A stretch of DNA of 64,000 nt from Rhyacophila brunnea (GCA_022495005.1 JAGYXB010001405.1:124001-188000); one strand, 5' to 3'. Numbered from the stretch's first letter, positions 23,976 to 37,447 are shown. The notes: generated by a model from the letters alone, not told the origin. Made by a program: numbers and translations.

Positions 23976-24378
23976 ATTAATAGCTCTCATGTTAGCACAG
24001 TTTTAAGATAGAAAATTTATTATTAACCAATTATGATTATCTACCACTACGACCGACTATCGATAATGGCTGCCTTTAGGAAAACCGTTCTGCCCTCTCT
24101 GTCTGCCATAAGACGTATTCTTCACTTATTTAGCCTCAGGTATACTGTCTCTTTTCACACAGTTCAATTATGCTAACTTAGATCTTTCAACCGTCTTTTA
24201 ACTCATATTGTCTATTGAAAATGAGCCCCAAGGGATGGGTGCATGTTTTTAAGTCTTACGATATGTCCATCGGAGTCAGTCTACTATATGAAGTATTTGC
24301 AATTGGTTCCATGTAAGTAAGCCAAGAAAAATTATATTTATTTACCAATTTAGCGGATTATTCATTACTGTGAATCGT

Positions 24379-25051
24379 TGGTTTGAAAATCAACACAAAA
24401 AAAACCAACGTCTTGTGTAATAGCACCTGTCCTCATCTAGATTTCCCTCTGATTAGCGACTGGCTAAACATCGAAAGCGCCGACAGCTTCAAGTACCTGA
24501 GGGTACACATCACGGGAGATGGCATTTTGCAGAAAGAGCTCGCTATCCGAATGGGAATGGCTGGAGCAACATTCAACTCAATGCGGAATGTCTGGGACTC
24601 ACGATTGTACCCGGTCAAAACCAAATGCCGCCTATTCGACGCTTGCATTCTGATGGTGCTGCTTTACGGTAGCGAATCATGGCACCTTACGAAGGCTCAG
24701 AGCAACCGTATACTGAGCTTCGAAAACAGATGTTTGCGACGAATACTGGGTGTGCGGTGGTATGAATTTAGGAGCAACGAGGAGATAAGAGAACGCACCA
24801 AGCATCCTCTAATCACGCTGAAAGTGAAGAGGCGACGATGGACCTGGCTCGGCTACGTGCTGCGGATGCCAGAAGAGAACCTCAACCTGGCTTGCCTGTT
24901 CTTCAAGCCAAGCGGATTCCGGCGTCCTAGAAGGCCACTAAATACTATCTACAGAATGTATACGGCAGAGCTACGAGATGCTGGCTTGATCTGGAACGAA
25001 GCAAGAAGACTGGCGAGCGACAGGGATTCTTGGAGGCGCCGCGTGGTGTGA
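24379..25051 (+). pseudogene. LINE reverse transcriptase, C-terminal ~220 residues
   Basis: The frame runs open from the insertion junction to a stop at 25049-25051. It begins within GLKINTKKTN, the segment that in non-LTR reverse transcriptases follows the catalytic YxDD. Next come FKYLRVHITGDG, a thumb-like IRMGMAGATFNS, KTKCRLFDACILMVLLYGSE with SWHLTK, LSFENRCLRRILGVRW, RRRWTWLGYVLRMP and a basic C-terminus. Fingers, palm catalytic residues and endonuclease are missing, so it is inactive. The first in-frame codon that could start translation is TTG, and no real start exists. Which clade it belongs to (RTE-like or other) needs a tree. Confidence 0.85.
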
Positions 25052-25098
25052 TAGGTGGTAAGGGGCGAATATGGCCAAAGAAGAAGAAAGAAGAAGAA
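24379..25098 (+). mobile_element. 5'-truncated LINE insertion with TSD and (AAG)n tail
   Basis: The fragment enters in the middle of the reverse-transcriptase frame and ends with a short 3' untranslated part and an AAG-rich tail. It is flanked by GTGAATCGT at 24370-24378 and 25099-25107, a 9-bp duplication. The long open frame suggests this is the youngest of the three family copies. The 720-bp length shows heavy 5' truncation, the usual result of incomplete target-primed reverse transcription. Confidence 0.9.
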
Positions 25099-25789
25099 GT
25101 GAATCGTCACTCTATCCAAGATGCTATTAGTTACTCTTTCTCACCAATCTCTCTGCAAGGTTGAAGGCAATAATAGTTATTTAGAAAAAAAAGGTTGTAC
25201 TTGACTTTTCGAAATACAGTTTATTTTTTTCAAATAAAATAAATTCAGCGCTTACGTGATGGTAGTTCATAACATTTTTATTAAATTTATATCACTTGGT
25301 ATTCATCACGTGTTTTGCATACATAGTAAGTAAGCTATATCGAATTATATTTTACGTTTCAGTTTATATAACATAATTATTATACTCAATGTATTCTGAG
25401 AGAAGTGATATATTGTGAGAAAAAGATAGTTGGTCTTAATTATAATCGAGGAATTGGTTCAAAAATATTTGATCGATTAAGTGATAGGAACTATTGTTAA
25501 TTTATAGGGAATCTAAGGTGATTCATCCATTTCGTAAACTGTTTTGACAAAATCGTATATATTATGATAACTGATACCTATCAGTCACTTTTTCTTTAAA
25601 TAAACCTCATACGTGGTAGTATTTTAAAGCTTTTTGGGCATATATTATTTATAATTACGAAACATGCTCAAAAGTTATTGGTATATTTGTTGACATCATT
25701 ATTTTTTGATGATATAATATTATTATGATTTAATCAAGACAGTAAATGAAAGATGTGCTCTGCATTAATTTTACCAATAAACGATAAAC

Positions 25790-26060
25790 CTATTACAAAG
25801 TTGAGGCACGACTCTAGAATGTTCCCAGTTTCCTCGGTTCACGTCACCTGATTCATTGGACCTCGCGCGCAATTGCCTCGCTAGTTGATTGTAGTGTGGC
25901 CCGTACACAATGAAGGCTTTAATCCCGAAATCTTCATGTCATTGTTTATCGCGCTAGGAAACTGTGAAAAGCGAGTAATGTAGACGTCGGCTTTTGTCAC
26001 TGGGACGACGCCGACGCCTTACTCAACTGAGTAATAATAATGCCAAGTTATTCATAAAAG
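25790..26060. promoter_or_regulatory. GC-richer unique island, possible cis-regulatory DNA
   Basis: Includes CCTCGCGCGCAATTGCCTCG and an inverted GTCGGC/GCCGAC pair at 25986-25991 and 26010-26015. Not coding and not repetitive. Confidence 0.25.
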
Positions 26061-29000
26061 CCTTTCGTCCTGATATCTCTTTAACAGTGTTCCGCTCAAG
26101 TGAAAGAGAATAATGTTAAGTAAATGATGAAAGGTGAGATAACCTTTGTTATTATATACGTCAGCTCGACACGCTGTACAGTTATTATTAGGTAATTTTG
26201 AATTATGACTAAAATATCAGGCAAATTTGGGATATCAAATGTTAAGAGACACTTTTAGTCAGTAACAAAGATTGTCTGTTCATTAAAGTTTTCCTCGTAT
26301 TATTTATTTATCATTAAATTAAATACTAAATAACTGTCACTGTTTTTTTATTTTATGTTTTGTGAGGAAAGTAGTGGATCATTTTTTCAGCGTAGCGCCT
26401 ATTTGTTTTAGGTAGGCAATTTCACTTACATATTATATTATAATGAAAATTTTCTAAAAACTGAATCTAGTTGCCATCTCGTGGTGAGTTAAAATAGTTT
26501 CCTGAATGATCTTAATCCTATTATTGATAGTGTAGAAATCTACTTTCAATTCGATTGAATTCGAAAATACGTAGGTATGTTTTTAAAAGATAAATAAATA
26601 CTGCAGTTGGAAATTAATAATAGTATAATACATAACTATTATTAGAACAAGACAATACTCATATAATGTAGATGTCATATATTATTTATCATAATAATTT
26701 TGTCAAAACTATAGGTTATAACAATATCAATTTTCGCAGGTTACATGGACTTGCTATTCGGCAATGAAAAATAAAATTACTGTATTGGAAATTTTTATTT
26801 CATTTACATAAAAGTGGAATGTTGTTATTATAGTGTAGCACTATCAGCAAATCATTTGTAAATGTGACAACACGTGACGTGATGTTAATGTTTGGACCAT
26901 TACTCACGACATTTGTTTGTTTCCAAAATGAGGCATCGATTATTAGGTAGAAATAATAATGAATTTCAAAATTATAATATATGACGCTACAAAAAAAAAT
27001 CTTACTTACATAATAATACATATTATAATTATTGTTATCTTGTAAAAATATCTTTTGAGATTTTAATGAATGATTATATTATTTAATTGGTACCAGTCCA
27101 TTCCAGATAATATAATAATAATAATATATTACATTAAAAAAACCAGTAACAATGAAACAATTTTCGGATATAGGTACCTACATACATTATAATGAGTTAT
27201 GAGTAGATTTTTTATAGATAGACGTAATTAAATATATCTACCTATTAATTACAACATGTTTAAATCATAAGATACATAATAGATGCCATACCAATTTACG
27301 CCTAAGGGTTGAAGGTATTTTGATAATCTTCTTTGTGACGTCATAAAATAAGTTTTAATAAAATTGTTGTGGCACTATAATGTGTAACCAAGTTTCATTA
27401 CAGTTCATGCGAGTTGACAGAACTTTTAAGTGACTTTGCTGTAATAAAAGCTTTACTGGTAGATGTCATCATCATCAATCGTTGTCAATTACTTTGCAAG
27501 TGTATCTTTTGTAATATGTCAACGTGCTATTTCAATATGGCATGTAGTGGATCCCAGGTCATGTGATCTAACTTAACAGAGATAATATTATTTTCTTCTA
27601 TAATGTTAGTTTATCTGATTTCTTGAAAGTGTCCTTTCCAATACATCGTATTATAATCGACCCTGAATGTAATCAATTTTTATACCTATTCTCCCCTTTC
27701 TCTGATCATTATTACACTCTTATCTTATATTTAAAATATTGTACCTGTTTGTTTCATCAATAATAATAAACAACACTATTAACCCTTAAACATAATATGA
27801 TGGCAACCCTTAAATGTATATGTTAGTTTTCTGATCTATCAAATTTAATGTTTAATAATATGGTTGTAAATTACAAGTGGGACCTGTGGAGAAAAATACA
27901 ACTATTATATCAGCTTAATACAATTTCATTCAGAAAAAAATATATAGAATAGAATAGTTTTTGCTGAAAGGCAACACTATGCAATTAAGTGTTAATTTAA
28001 ATACGATGTTCTTTAAAATAACTTTGTGGGGTGAAATACTCTATTGGGCCTGTAGTGCCAATTGAAATCCACCTCGATCGTGTTGCATTGGCGTCTTTTT
28101 TATGTATTTAATTTTAATTATTTACCATTTCCTTTACTTCTTTCTCCCATAAGCATTCTTAATAAATCAACTAGGTGAACTTGGTAAAAAACACACTTTA
28201 ATGCCTAACGTGTTTTTAGTGAATTTACCCGAAACAGCATACTTTCACCCTATTGGAGATATTTTCTGATTAATGATAGATTCAAACTTGTTCACTGAAA
28301 TAGTCGTATTATTTACTTGTTTATTTATTTTTCTATATAAGATATTATCGACATAACAAATCATACTTCATGACGTTCGCAATATGAGATTTATATTATA
28401 ATAAATATTACCACTCACAAGAGAGAAGAATAAAAAATAAAAAAAACATAAACAGTTTTATATAGTAAAATAAAGTTTTAAAAACAAAATGCACAGCACA
28501 TCATTGAAAATGTCTATGTGTTTTAGGCGACATAGCTCAATTATATTACAATTGTGTACAAAGGAAAAAGCGAGAAAACTCTTAAAGCATGCAATAATAA
28601 CCATAAAACATAATATATGTATACGCATGTTTAATGTTAATAAAGAGCGAATCGAATCAGCCACATTAAATTAGTGATTATTTAAACGAAAACCAATAAT
28701 TTCTCATTTTTTTTTTATTATTTAGCTCTCATTAAAATGAAAGATTTTAAACTTACATAGATATAATAATTAATAGTCATATATTCACTTTTCTTACGCA
28801 CATAGATAGTTTCATTTGTATTTGACACATTTATTAAAAGCACAAATTTCGTTACAATGTATTTTATCTATATGTAATGTCCAGATTTCTGATGCATAAG
28901 TGAACCCCAGATAAAGGAGTCTCTAAAAGATAATCTGAAACAAAAAAACAATCGATACAAAAATTGCATTAAATTTATTTGAGTGACAATATCGACATAC

Positions 29001-29615
29001 TTAGCTATGTATCTTTGTCACGTCTTAGTTCATGTTTTATGATAGGTTTAGAGAATCCCTTGCAAAATTTGGGATATGCGATAAGCTGTCATCGATTTTT
29101 TGACTAAACCGATTTGAAAGAACAAAAACTGGTACTGAATACAATCCTATGTAATATACTAATAATATTATTTGTTTCGTCGATGTCAGAAGTGAAAAAC
29201 TAAAATTGTCTCACTATAATTAATCGATATAAGAAAACAAAACAATTAAAATTTTTGCAGCTAATAAATAATAAAACAATTAAAAGTTTTAAAACACTTA
29301 ACTCTTTTTTTATAAAAGAGACGCCATTAAAATATTTTTCTCATTGTCTAGGTTTCCATACACATTTAGAAGCTTTAAAAATTGTGCCTACTCTCATCGT
29401 TAAAACTTTTTAATAATTTTAATCGCTTAATCGGTCAATCGCCATAATGAAGAAAGTCTAACAAGCGATGGTTAAGTACTTTTAATGGTTATAACTCCAA
29501 CAAAAAGTCAAAGCAAAAAATAGTTTTAATTACGGAGGGCTATATATTATAAAAGTATGTAAGTAATTATTACCCTAAAAAATGTATGTACCTTAGTACC
29601 TTTGTAAAATATTAT
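26061..29615. other. AT-rich DNA, nothing recognised
   Basis: Open frames up to 73 codons only. No repeat relatives found inside the window. Confidence 0.5.
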
Positions 29616-29619
29616 ATAA

Positions 29620-30116
29620 CAAGAAATGAAAATATAATTAATATTAAATTCTACAGGTTTTTAAAAGGTTTTGTCGATAGCTATTTCGGCTGTAACAGCA
29701 TTACCGAGACTATTCAGATAGGCCGTTTGCCTTTGCTTAAATACTATACGTATAGATAGACACAGAATACATTTTCTTATTCGTTCAAATACTTATTATT
29801 AATAATTGTAATATTATTAATACTTTGAAAACCCTAAGTGGGTTTTTTTAAATTAAATTTTGATATCCATTTAAAAAACCCACTTAGGGTTTTCAAAATA
29901 TTAATAAAATAACAATTAATAATAAGTATACAAAGTCATAATATTGTTTGAACGAATAAGAAAATGTATTCTGTCTATATCTATACGTATAGTATTTAAG
30001 CAAAGGCAAACGGTCTATCTGAATAGTCTTGAGAATGGTGTTACAACCGAAATAGCTATCGACAAAACCTTTTAAAAACCCGTAGAATTTAATATTAATT
30101 ATATTTTCATTTCTTG
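29620..30116. mobile_element. Large fold-back element, ~245-bp arms
   Basis: An almost perfect palindrome of about 497 bp. The left end CAAGAAATGAAAATATAATT mirrors AATTATATTTTCATTTCTTG at the right end. CGTTTGCCTTTGC mirrors GCAAAGGCAAACG, and AAAACCCTAAGTGGG mirrors CCCACTTAGGGTTTT. The spacer near 29851-29873 is short. It shares its outer ~100 bp with the short copy at 9077-9238, so the latter may be an internally deleted relative. An 80-codon frame here is a reading of one arm and is not a gene. Confidence 0.9.
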
Positions 30117-30479
30117 TAAAATTGAATTCTACCAAGTAAATGCTAACTCAATTAATAATTTTATATAACTTATCATCAATTTTTCCGAGATTATTATTCT
30201 AGTAATTATTTTCTAATCAAATATTTTTTATTGAAATAATAGTAGAAAACACTGATTTAGTTATATATTTTAAATAGCTTCTATTCCTACAAATTTATAT
30301 CATATTATATTTATGGTGTGTGTACTAAAGTACCTAACGACACCTGATAGCCGACAGGGATTTTTTTCGAAAAGATTTTCGGTATTACTATAGAACATAA
30401 TATTGTATGAGTCATCTTATTAGGTTCTTTAAAACACACAGCGATTGCATTTTTGTCTTACGTACCTTCCAGATTTTAA
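30117..30479. other. AT-rich DNA, nothing recognised
   Basis: The first ~35 bases continue the similarity to the region after the fold-back at 9.2 kb. The rest is unassigned. Confidence 0.45.
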
Positions 30480-30800
30480 ATAATCCGACAAATTTTATAC
30501 GATATAGGCAAATGGCATCAAAAATACTTTGTCCACGGCAATTTTGGCTTTAATTCGCAATAAAACGTGGCCACGCATAAGAGGAGAATCATGTTTAATG
30601 ATAGGGTTTATTGCTTGATAAGAAAATACGTACTGCCCACAGTAGAATGTTACTGAAAGCAAACAGACTTCGCTTATGACCGAATAAACGTTTTTTCTGC
30701 ATAAAAGGTTATTGTATTTTTTATGCGTTCCTACCCTTTTTTGTTAGGCAACCCTTTTGCACTACATTAAATATTCAGTTTTAACGAGCTCTCTGTTACA
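30480..30800. promoter_or_regulatory. Mixed-composition unique stretch, possible cis-regulatory DNA
   Basis: Contains ATAAAACGTGGCCACGCATA and several TTTAT/ATAAA-type words. Slight contrast only. Confidence 0.15.
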
Positions 30801-31581
30801 AACTTACCAAATTTTCTTTAATTCGTTTGTTTAAAGAGGCATAGTACTTATTACAGTAACTTGTTTGCGTAAGTACCAACGTAAAATCCCAACCATTTTT
30901 TTAGACGAAAGTACCCGACTATTTTTTTTAATAATAATAAGAGAGTAAGTTTACCATGTAACAAAAAAAGAGTTGTTCATTATTTCCGGAAAATTTCTCA
31001 AATTATTAAATACAATTTTGCTTACTACGGAGCTTATATTAAATTTCTATAACTGATCGTAATGTATTATGTTGTTAGTAGTTAATTGAATTGATTATGT
31101 TAATCAAATATTTAGTACTAACATAATAATATGCATCATACATATTATATACAAATAAGGTGCTGCGAATTAAAAAGTGTAAGTGACGTATAATTTAAAA
31201 CTGAGTTAGAAGCAGTTATCACATCACCACATTTATACAATAAATTCAAATTTAAACATATTACTTTTTTGTATATTAAAATTTTATTCCCAATACTGAA
31301 GTATATACCAATGCCATGATATAACGATACAATGACGTTATTATTATTATAGAAATCTTCTTTCATTTAATGCTTTTGATTGAATTAGATTTACTTACAA
31401 GCACTAAAACATTAATAAACATAAATAAATATCAATAAAATATTTTTTATTCAACAAATAAGACAGAAGATTTGAGAATGTAACATTATAATTTATTTTG
31501 AATATTAATAATTATAGCCAATGCAATTCGATGATCATTTCATATAACAACCACTAGTAAAAACCGTCATAATTAACTAAG

Positions 31582-31654
31582 ACGCCCGTAGGTTAATTGG
31601 CAAACCATACTGACGTGAATCCAGCAGGTACAGGTTCAAGTCCCGTCGGGTGTC
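31582..31654 (+). tRNA. tRNA-like sequence, 73 nt, followed by T7
   Basis: A cloverleaf can be drawn. Acceptor ACGCCCG pairs with CGGGTGT (one G-T). D-stem GGTT pairs with AACC around AATTGGCA. T-arm ACAGG-TTCAAGT-CCCGT has one mismatch. GGTTCAAGTCC fits box B; TAGGTTAATTGG is an imperfect box A. The anticodon arm TACTG/CAGCA has one mismatch and leaves a 9-base loop, ACGTGAATC, instead of seven, so the anticodon cannot be read safely. A T7 run at 31658-31664 could terminate RNA polymerase III. It is probably a tRNA pseudogene or a SINE head and not a working tRNA. No CCA or intron is seen. Confidence 0.45.
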
Positions 31655-31664
31655 GTATTTTTTT

Positions 31665-34600
31665 CTACAAACTGATTTTTTCTAGAGATTCAATAAATAT
31701 CAAGTTTTTTTTTATTAAACTTGTACATATTAAATAATCTAAAAACCAGACCTCATAATTTAAAGAATGTTCAAAACAGTTATGTATAGGTACATTACAA
31801 TCACATAATATTCCTACATATAATATAATTTAGAAGTCAATTTACTCAACTTGATTACTGCTTACCGATGCACCTATAATAGTTAAATCTCAGTACCTCA
31901 AATATTTATTATGTTATGTTTTACTCGTTTTTCGTCACAAACGTTGCTAATCATCAAAAAAGTTGTGTCTTTAGATTGCTATCGTATTTTGTCGGGATCT
32001 GTTTTCCTGATTTTAACTATATAATGAGTTATCAGAGGTAGTATTTTTGGACAAGTTCGTGTTGTAAATACTTCAGTTTTTTACAGTATATGCTATATTA
32101 TAATATAACTAGTCTATAATTATTGTACCTGCTTTTTACCATGCCATTTTAAATCTTGTTCTTTTATAAAATTTTATTTAGAAAAAAACTCAAAATACTG
32201 TATTCTAATGACTGATGCCTCGTTCATAGTTCACAAGTGAGGAAATGTCACATCATTCTATATCCATAAGGAGATGCAAGAGCTTCTCGATCTAGATTAT
32301 AATATATAGTTACTAATATAGATTGCTCTTTGGTCCGAGTTATCATTAAAGATGCATTCTAAGTATTTGTAACTTTTGACCAGGTGCCCTGAATATATTT
32401 TATATAATATTATATAATGAAATATACGTACCTACATATTACAGTACAAATGTATATAATTTATAATATACTTATTAGAGAAATAAATTAAAACAATAAA
32501 ATATAAAAATACGAACTTTAAAATTTGTGCGTACTCGTCTAGGTAAGTCTTAATTATCTAAGTATATATAAATTAAATTAAATATTACATCACTAAAAAT
32601 CGAATACATCATAATATATAATTTTAACCTTTTATTAATTTTTCAGGAAAGATGTAATTCAATATGCTGTTAATAATGTTTATATTGAATGTAAAATTAT
32701 TTGAATATTTTCATAATAATTAAAGATGAGGTTTCGTTTATATTTTTTTTAATAGTGATACATTGATGTTCATTAAAACTTCCTAATATAGTATACGATG
32801 CAATACTATAGGTAAATAGGTTAGTTGGAAAGGATACAAAAATAAGTTTTTGCTTCTTGTGGGAACCTATAATATTAATAACTCATTATACGTATATTGT
32901 GGAAAACTTGATTTTACTATTCACAAAGTGACTGTGATTTGGGGAAATCAAATCATTAAATTATCTTGTATCATCTTATTATATTAATCAATACTTGTGA
33001 TACAATTTGATGCAATAGCTAATCATATTGTAAACGTGAGATCAAGTAGCATAATAACACCTGCTGCCAATTTGATTATTGTGATTGCCGTTAGTATATT
33101 ATTATGCATGGTATTATTTGTCATTTCATGCGACAAATTGTCTTGATTTGGATACAATATAATACGTGAAATGTATTCCGATTCATCCAAGATCAGCCAT
33201 TTTTTCCTTTGAATACATGCAGATTACTTTTATTCAAGACTTTCAAATAAGAATGTTTGAATAGGATCTAATTAATTCACTTTGTTACAATTACGCAGTT
33301 AAAAATATAGTGATGGGCAAGTAGGTCATGCGATATTTAGCGGCAGAATATTATTAAGTTAAAATTACACTAGCAGACCGTCACATCGATTGTCTTTCGT
33401 AGATTATCGAAAATGAAGGATAACTTCACTACTACCGGTCATCGATGAAGTCGTGCAAAAAACATATCACAGAGCTTACGGCCAGCATGATAATCTGTAC
33501 AGTGTAATTTGAGATTAAAAGGTCGTAAATAATGCATGAACTTTAAATAATACAACTTTTTACGATACTTACCTAAGTATTATAAAAATAAGATTTAATC
33601 CTCCGCGGCTTAGTTATATTATGCCTACTCGAAGCATATTAAATGTGCATGTCAGAATATTGAAGGGAATTATCAGAATTTTATCCAATTAATAAAGTCA
33701 AGAATGTTATGTATTAGTTGATAAAAAAAAGTATACTTTTTCAGACTGCCATTGGAAGGTTTGGTTGAGGCCAAAGCTTTGCCTCAGGATGTCACTGAGT
33801 CATCATAATGATGTTTAAAAGTTATTTTTCTCTACGCAGATGGAATGAACCTAATTTAAATATTTTTGAACGCAGTCGGAGCTTTGTTAAAACTTTTTTA
33901 ATAAAGCATTTTCTTCGGAATTTAGCATTTTTAAGCCAGAAGTGATCTTAAGTCAATTTTGCATTGAATTACAAATGGAAAAAAAAAACTAAAAAATGTC
34001 AAAACATAATAATTAATTAATTATGTATTCAGAATATTTTTCCTTCAATATATTATTTTTTATATTTTGAAAGTGGGTTAACAAAGATAAAAAAAATAGT
34101 GTACTCAAAAACATTGCAATGTTTTTTTGTAGCTTTGAAGTTCTCCGACGTATTACTTTGGTGGGTAATTGAGTTATTCCTGTGTATTCTTGATTTGTAC
34201 TATTCTGACGTTTCTAGACCATTCCAGAGTTCATTTCTAAAAAAAATGATCTAGAAACAAATAAACGAATTGTACATGGACAAAAAGTTTCAGTGGTTCA
34301 CACTCAAAGTGAGCCAAAGATTTTATGAACATAGAACTACATTTGACAGCGGGAGTGATTCAGAGAGAAATAAAATTATATTTTTATGAATTTGTTTTGT
34401 ATATTTACAAAATGAATGCTTTTAAAAATACAACGTACACATGCCGGATCAGTTGAGATGTCATGAAATCATCCGTATAAAATGGATAGCGGAATGCAGT
34501 AATCGAAGGTTGTTTTTTACCAGGGGACTTCTTCTTCTACGTTTTGCTATATATGTTTATTTATTCAAAAAATATAAGTGGTTTTAATGTAGGTACCTTA

Positions 34601-35414
34601 CTTTGACGAATATAATGAATGAATGATGTAGTTCTTCGTAAAAAAAACTTGACCAACGTTTCTTGGAGAAAAATTTATTTCTCCACACATAATTTTATTC
34701 ATTTGCAAGCACATGTGAAGTTAGTTTAAATAAATTGAAATGTATCTAAATGAAGTTTAATATCAATATAATTAAATGATAATGTGTATTAAACTACATC
34801 TACTAAGAGAGTGGTAAACATCAAAGGTATATTGTTTCAATTATCAATGTATATTGCCTTGCGGTGATTCACATTTGCCCTAACAAGATAGACGCTTGAT
34901 TCAGGAGTTCAATACAGTGGAGTGGAATTATCGCAAACATAGTGTTATTTTTGCTAAATTGTTTTATCAAAAAGTTCAAGATATATCTAAAGGGCGTCTT
35001 TTAACCTTTTAGTATTAGGTACAATACGTAATGCCGATTTCAAAACTTAGTTAGTGAGAATAATTGAATTAGAAGCATTATAAAAATATATTTTTTAAGC
35101 AAGTACATTGTTGGCAAACTTATTTACAGCCATACTTGTTTGCTCATTAGGTGCTTCTTTGATACGTTTGACAGCTATACTATTATCGAAGTTGCCTGTT
35201 GCGGTGTTATGATGTTATGACAGACATTTTAAAATCTCAAGTGTTGAAATTATGTAGTAATGAAATGTCCTGTTAGTTATATTAGGTAATTAGAATTAAA
35301 ACAATTTGAGAATTGACCTAAAATTCTAATAATGGCCAAATTTCAAAAACGTAGACATTATTATACTGTAGAGCAATATTATTAAGAATATATTATATTC
35401 CCATGATCTATCGT
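31665..35414. other. AT-rich DNA, nothing recognised
   Basis: No gene or repeat recognised. A patch near 34.86-35.0 kb and another at 33.3-33.5 kb are slightly less AT-rich. Confidence 0.5.
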
Positions 35415-35625
35415 AAGAAGATCATATATTATTATAGGGCTCCACTGAACAGATTTTGGTTTTGGCGAGAAATACGTGTTAGCCACTTACTCAACTTATA
35501 CCGTTACTCAGGACCCAAACACACATTGAAAAACAACATGTGGACTTTGTTAAACCCGGAGTTTGAACCCAGGATCCACGACATTATAAGCCGATGCAAC
35601 AACCACTCAGCTATGGCGGGCAAGA
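35415..35625 (-). mobile_element. tRNA-derived SINE, near-complete copy, minus strand
   Basis: On the minus strand the head reads GCCCGCCATAGCTGAGTGG (box A-like TAGCTGAGTGG), then the box B-like TGGGTTCAAACTCC. The family body follows: TTGTTTTTCAATGTGTG, GAGTAACGG, TTGAGTAAGTGGCTAACACG and ATTTCTCGCCAAAACC. It is the best-preserved tRNA head of the GCCCGC sub-type in the window. A 90-codon frame on the plus strand is a shadow of it. Confidence 0.8.
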
Positions 35626-37080
35626 ATAATACGGAGAGAAATAATAAATATGTGGTGCTGCCTGTTGAAATTTAAAAAAATGGGGCACTAGAAAAAAGTG
35701 AATATATAGTAATAAAATAAAAGATAATTTTTGCTAACGTCAATTTTTTACCTACCTACTAATAATAATATTTATTGTATTAGAAATTAAAAACAATGAT
35801 TAATTATTATGTAAGTCACGTTCTTTCACAATTATTGTCTTTACATAAAATAGTAACAGTGATTTTTTTTAATATATTATGTCAATTATTAGGGCCTTTC
35901 ACCAAAAATTATAGAAGGTGCCTAAAAATATTTAATTATATATTGTGATAACTTAAGTAATATTATATTATAAGTAAGTATAATAATATATATTATATTA
36001 AAAAGAAAAATGACTAAACACACATAAATAAAATAAAATTTTAGTCACGAAGTTTGAGTCACGAAGACGATTTTGTAATGGTTTTCGGTCAAGTTAAAAT
36101 ATACAATAGTATACATAAACCTTTTGAGGATAATTATTTTTGTGTTTTATGTTCCCAATATGATATTTATTATTGAAGTAATTTAAAAAAATCAATACAA
36201 ATTATGGTTTCGTCTTTTTTTCCACTTCACTTTCATCTTTTTAAAATAATTATTAACTAAATTTAGATAATAATTCGGTATATACAGCTAACATTCTTTG
36301 AACATAGCATCTATAATTTAGTCATGTTCAATGTATTATCACCTATTTAAAAAATAACTAATCTTTTTCCGTTCTACAGTCAAAATATTAAAAAAAAATC
36401 ACAAATACAAAAAATAGAATCTCACTAATTCTTGGAGAAATAAATCCATACTATGAAAATGCACTGAAACCCCGTACAATATCCTTACCCGCAGCATAGT
36501 AATCATTGTCTGCGAAATATTCTCAGACCGGTATATACAATTAGTGATGATTGGTTGTGATGAAAGTATTTAATGAAGGGAATATTCTGAATTTCTCATC
36601 GAGTAATTTCATTTAATATTCAAACTGATTATCTTGAGTGCTTTTGATGGGAAGAATGTTGGAATTTAACGCGGATTTAGTTTTATATTAAAATTCATAC
36701 TTGTCTAAAATTGTACCTGTCTGAAAAGATTATTAGTCCATGCATTATGATGACTCAAAAGTATTTATTATTCTTATAACGATCCGTTAAAATATTATTG
36801 TGCAATTTTTTAAAATTGCAATTTAATAATAACCTACATATGAACAAATTATAATATGTAAGTAAGCCCTATATTAGCAATGTTAATTTCATTTTTAAAT
36901 ATGTAAAGAATTTCATTTTTATAATTTTCAATTAATCTCGAAAATATTTCATCCCATTCAATGATAATTTATTTCATGAATTGAAAATTCTGTTTTAATC
37001 AAAAATACTTATAGCAAACGTCATAATAATAATTGCCATGTTCCAGGAAAATTCTTCCTTACCTAATCTCATCATATAAA
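35626..37080. other. AT-rich DNA, nothing recognised
   Basis: No supported feature. Confidence 0.5.
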
Positions 37081-37081
37081 T

Positions 37082-37234
37082 CAGTGGCGTACGGTGACTT
37101 CTGATAGCGGACGTGCACTTGAAAATACATACATATTGTACACAATTAAGTAATATTATCAATATAATACTATTTAATCGAGTATTTTTGGGATGCTCTA
37201 CATTCACAGCATCTATAAATCGCGCACACCACTG
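37082..37234. mobile_element. Possible short hAT-like MITE
   Basis: CAGTGGCGTACGG at the left and CGCACACCACTG at the right are imperfect inverted ends of CAGTGG type. The length is about 153 bp. The 8-bp flanks do not match, so the boundaries are unproven. Confidence 0.35.
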
Positions 37235-37447
37235 TTACACATAGCACATACAAAATAAACGTCATACACATTTGTATATTTTATTACAGATCTGGACTAA
37301 TTTCTTATTATATATGATATATTTCTCTGTAATTAATTTGAATCTTAACATATGAACATCAATGGCTGTATGACCAGTTCGCACAAAACCGTAGTAGGTA
37401 AATATGACGAGTGATAAGACGTGATTAAAGATGGTCATCGTAATAGA

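Noticed and set aside
29893..30135. 80-codon minus-strand frame
   Set aside because: It lies within one arm of the large fold-back; its partner arm gives no equivalent protein constraint.
35403..35675. 90-codon plus-strand frame
   Set aside because: It is the antisense reading of a SINE copy.
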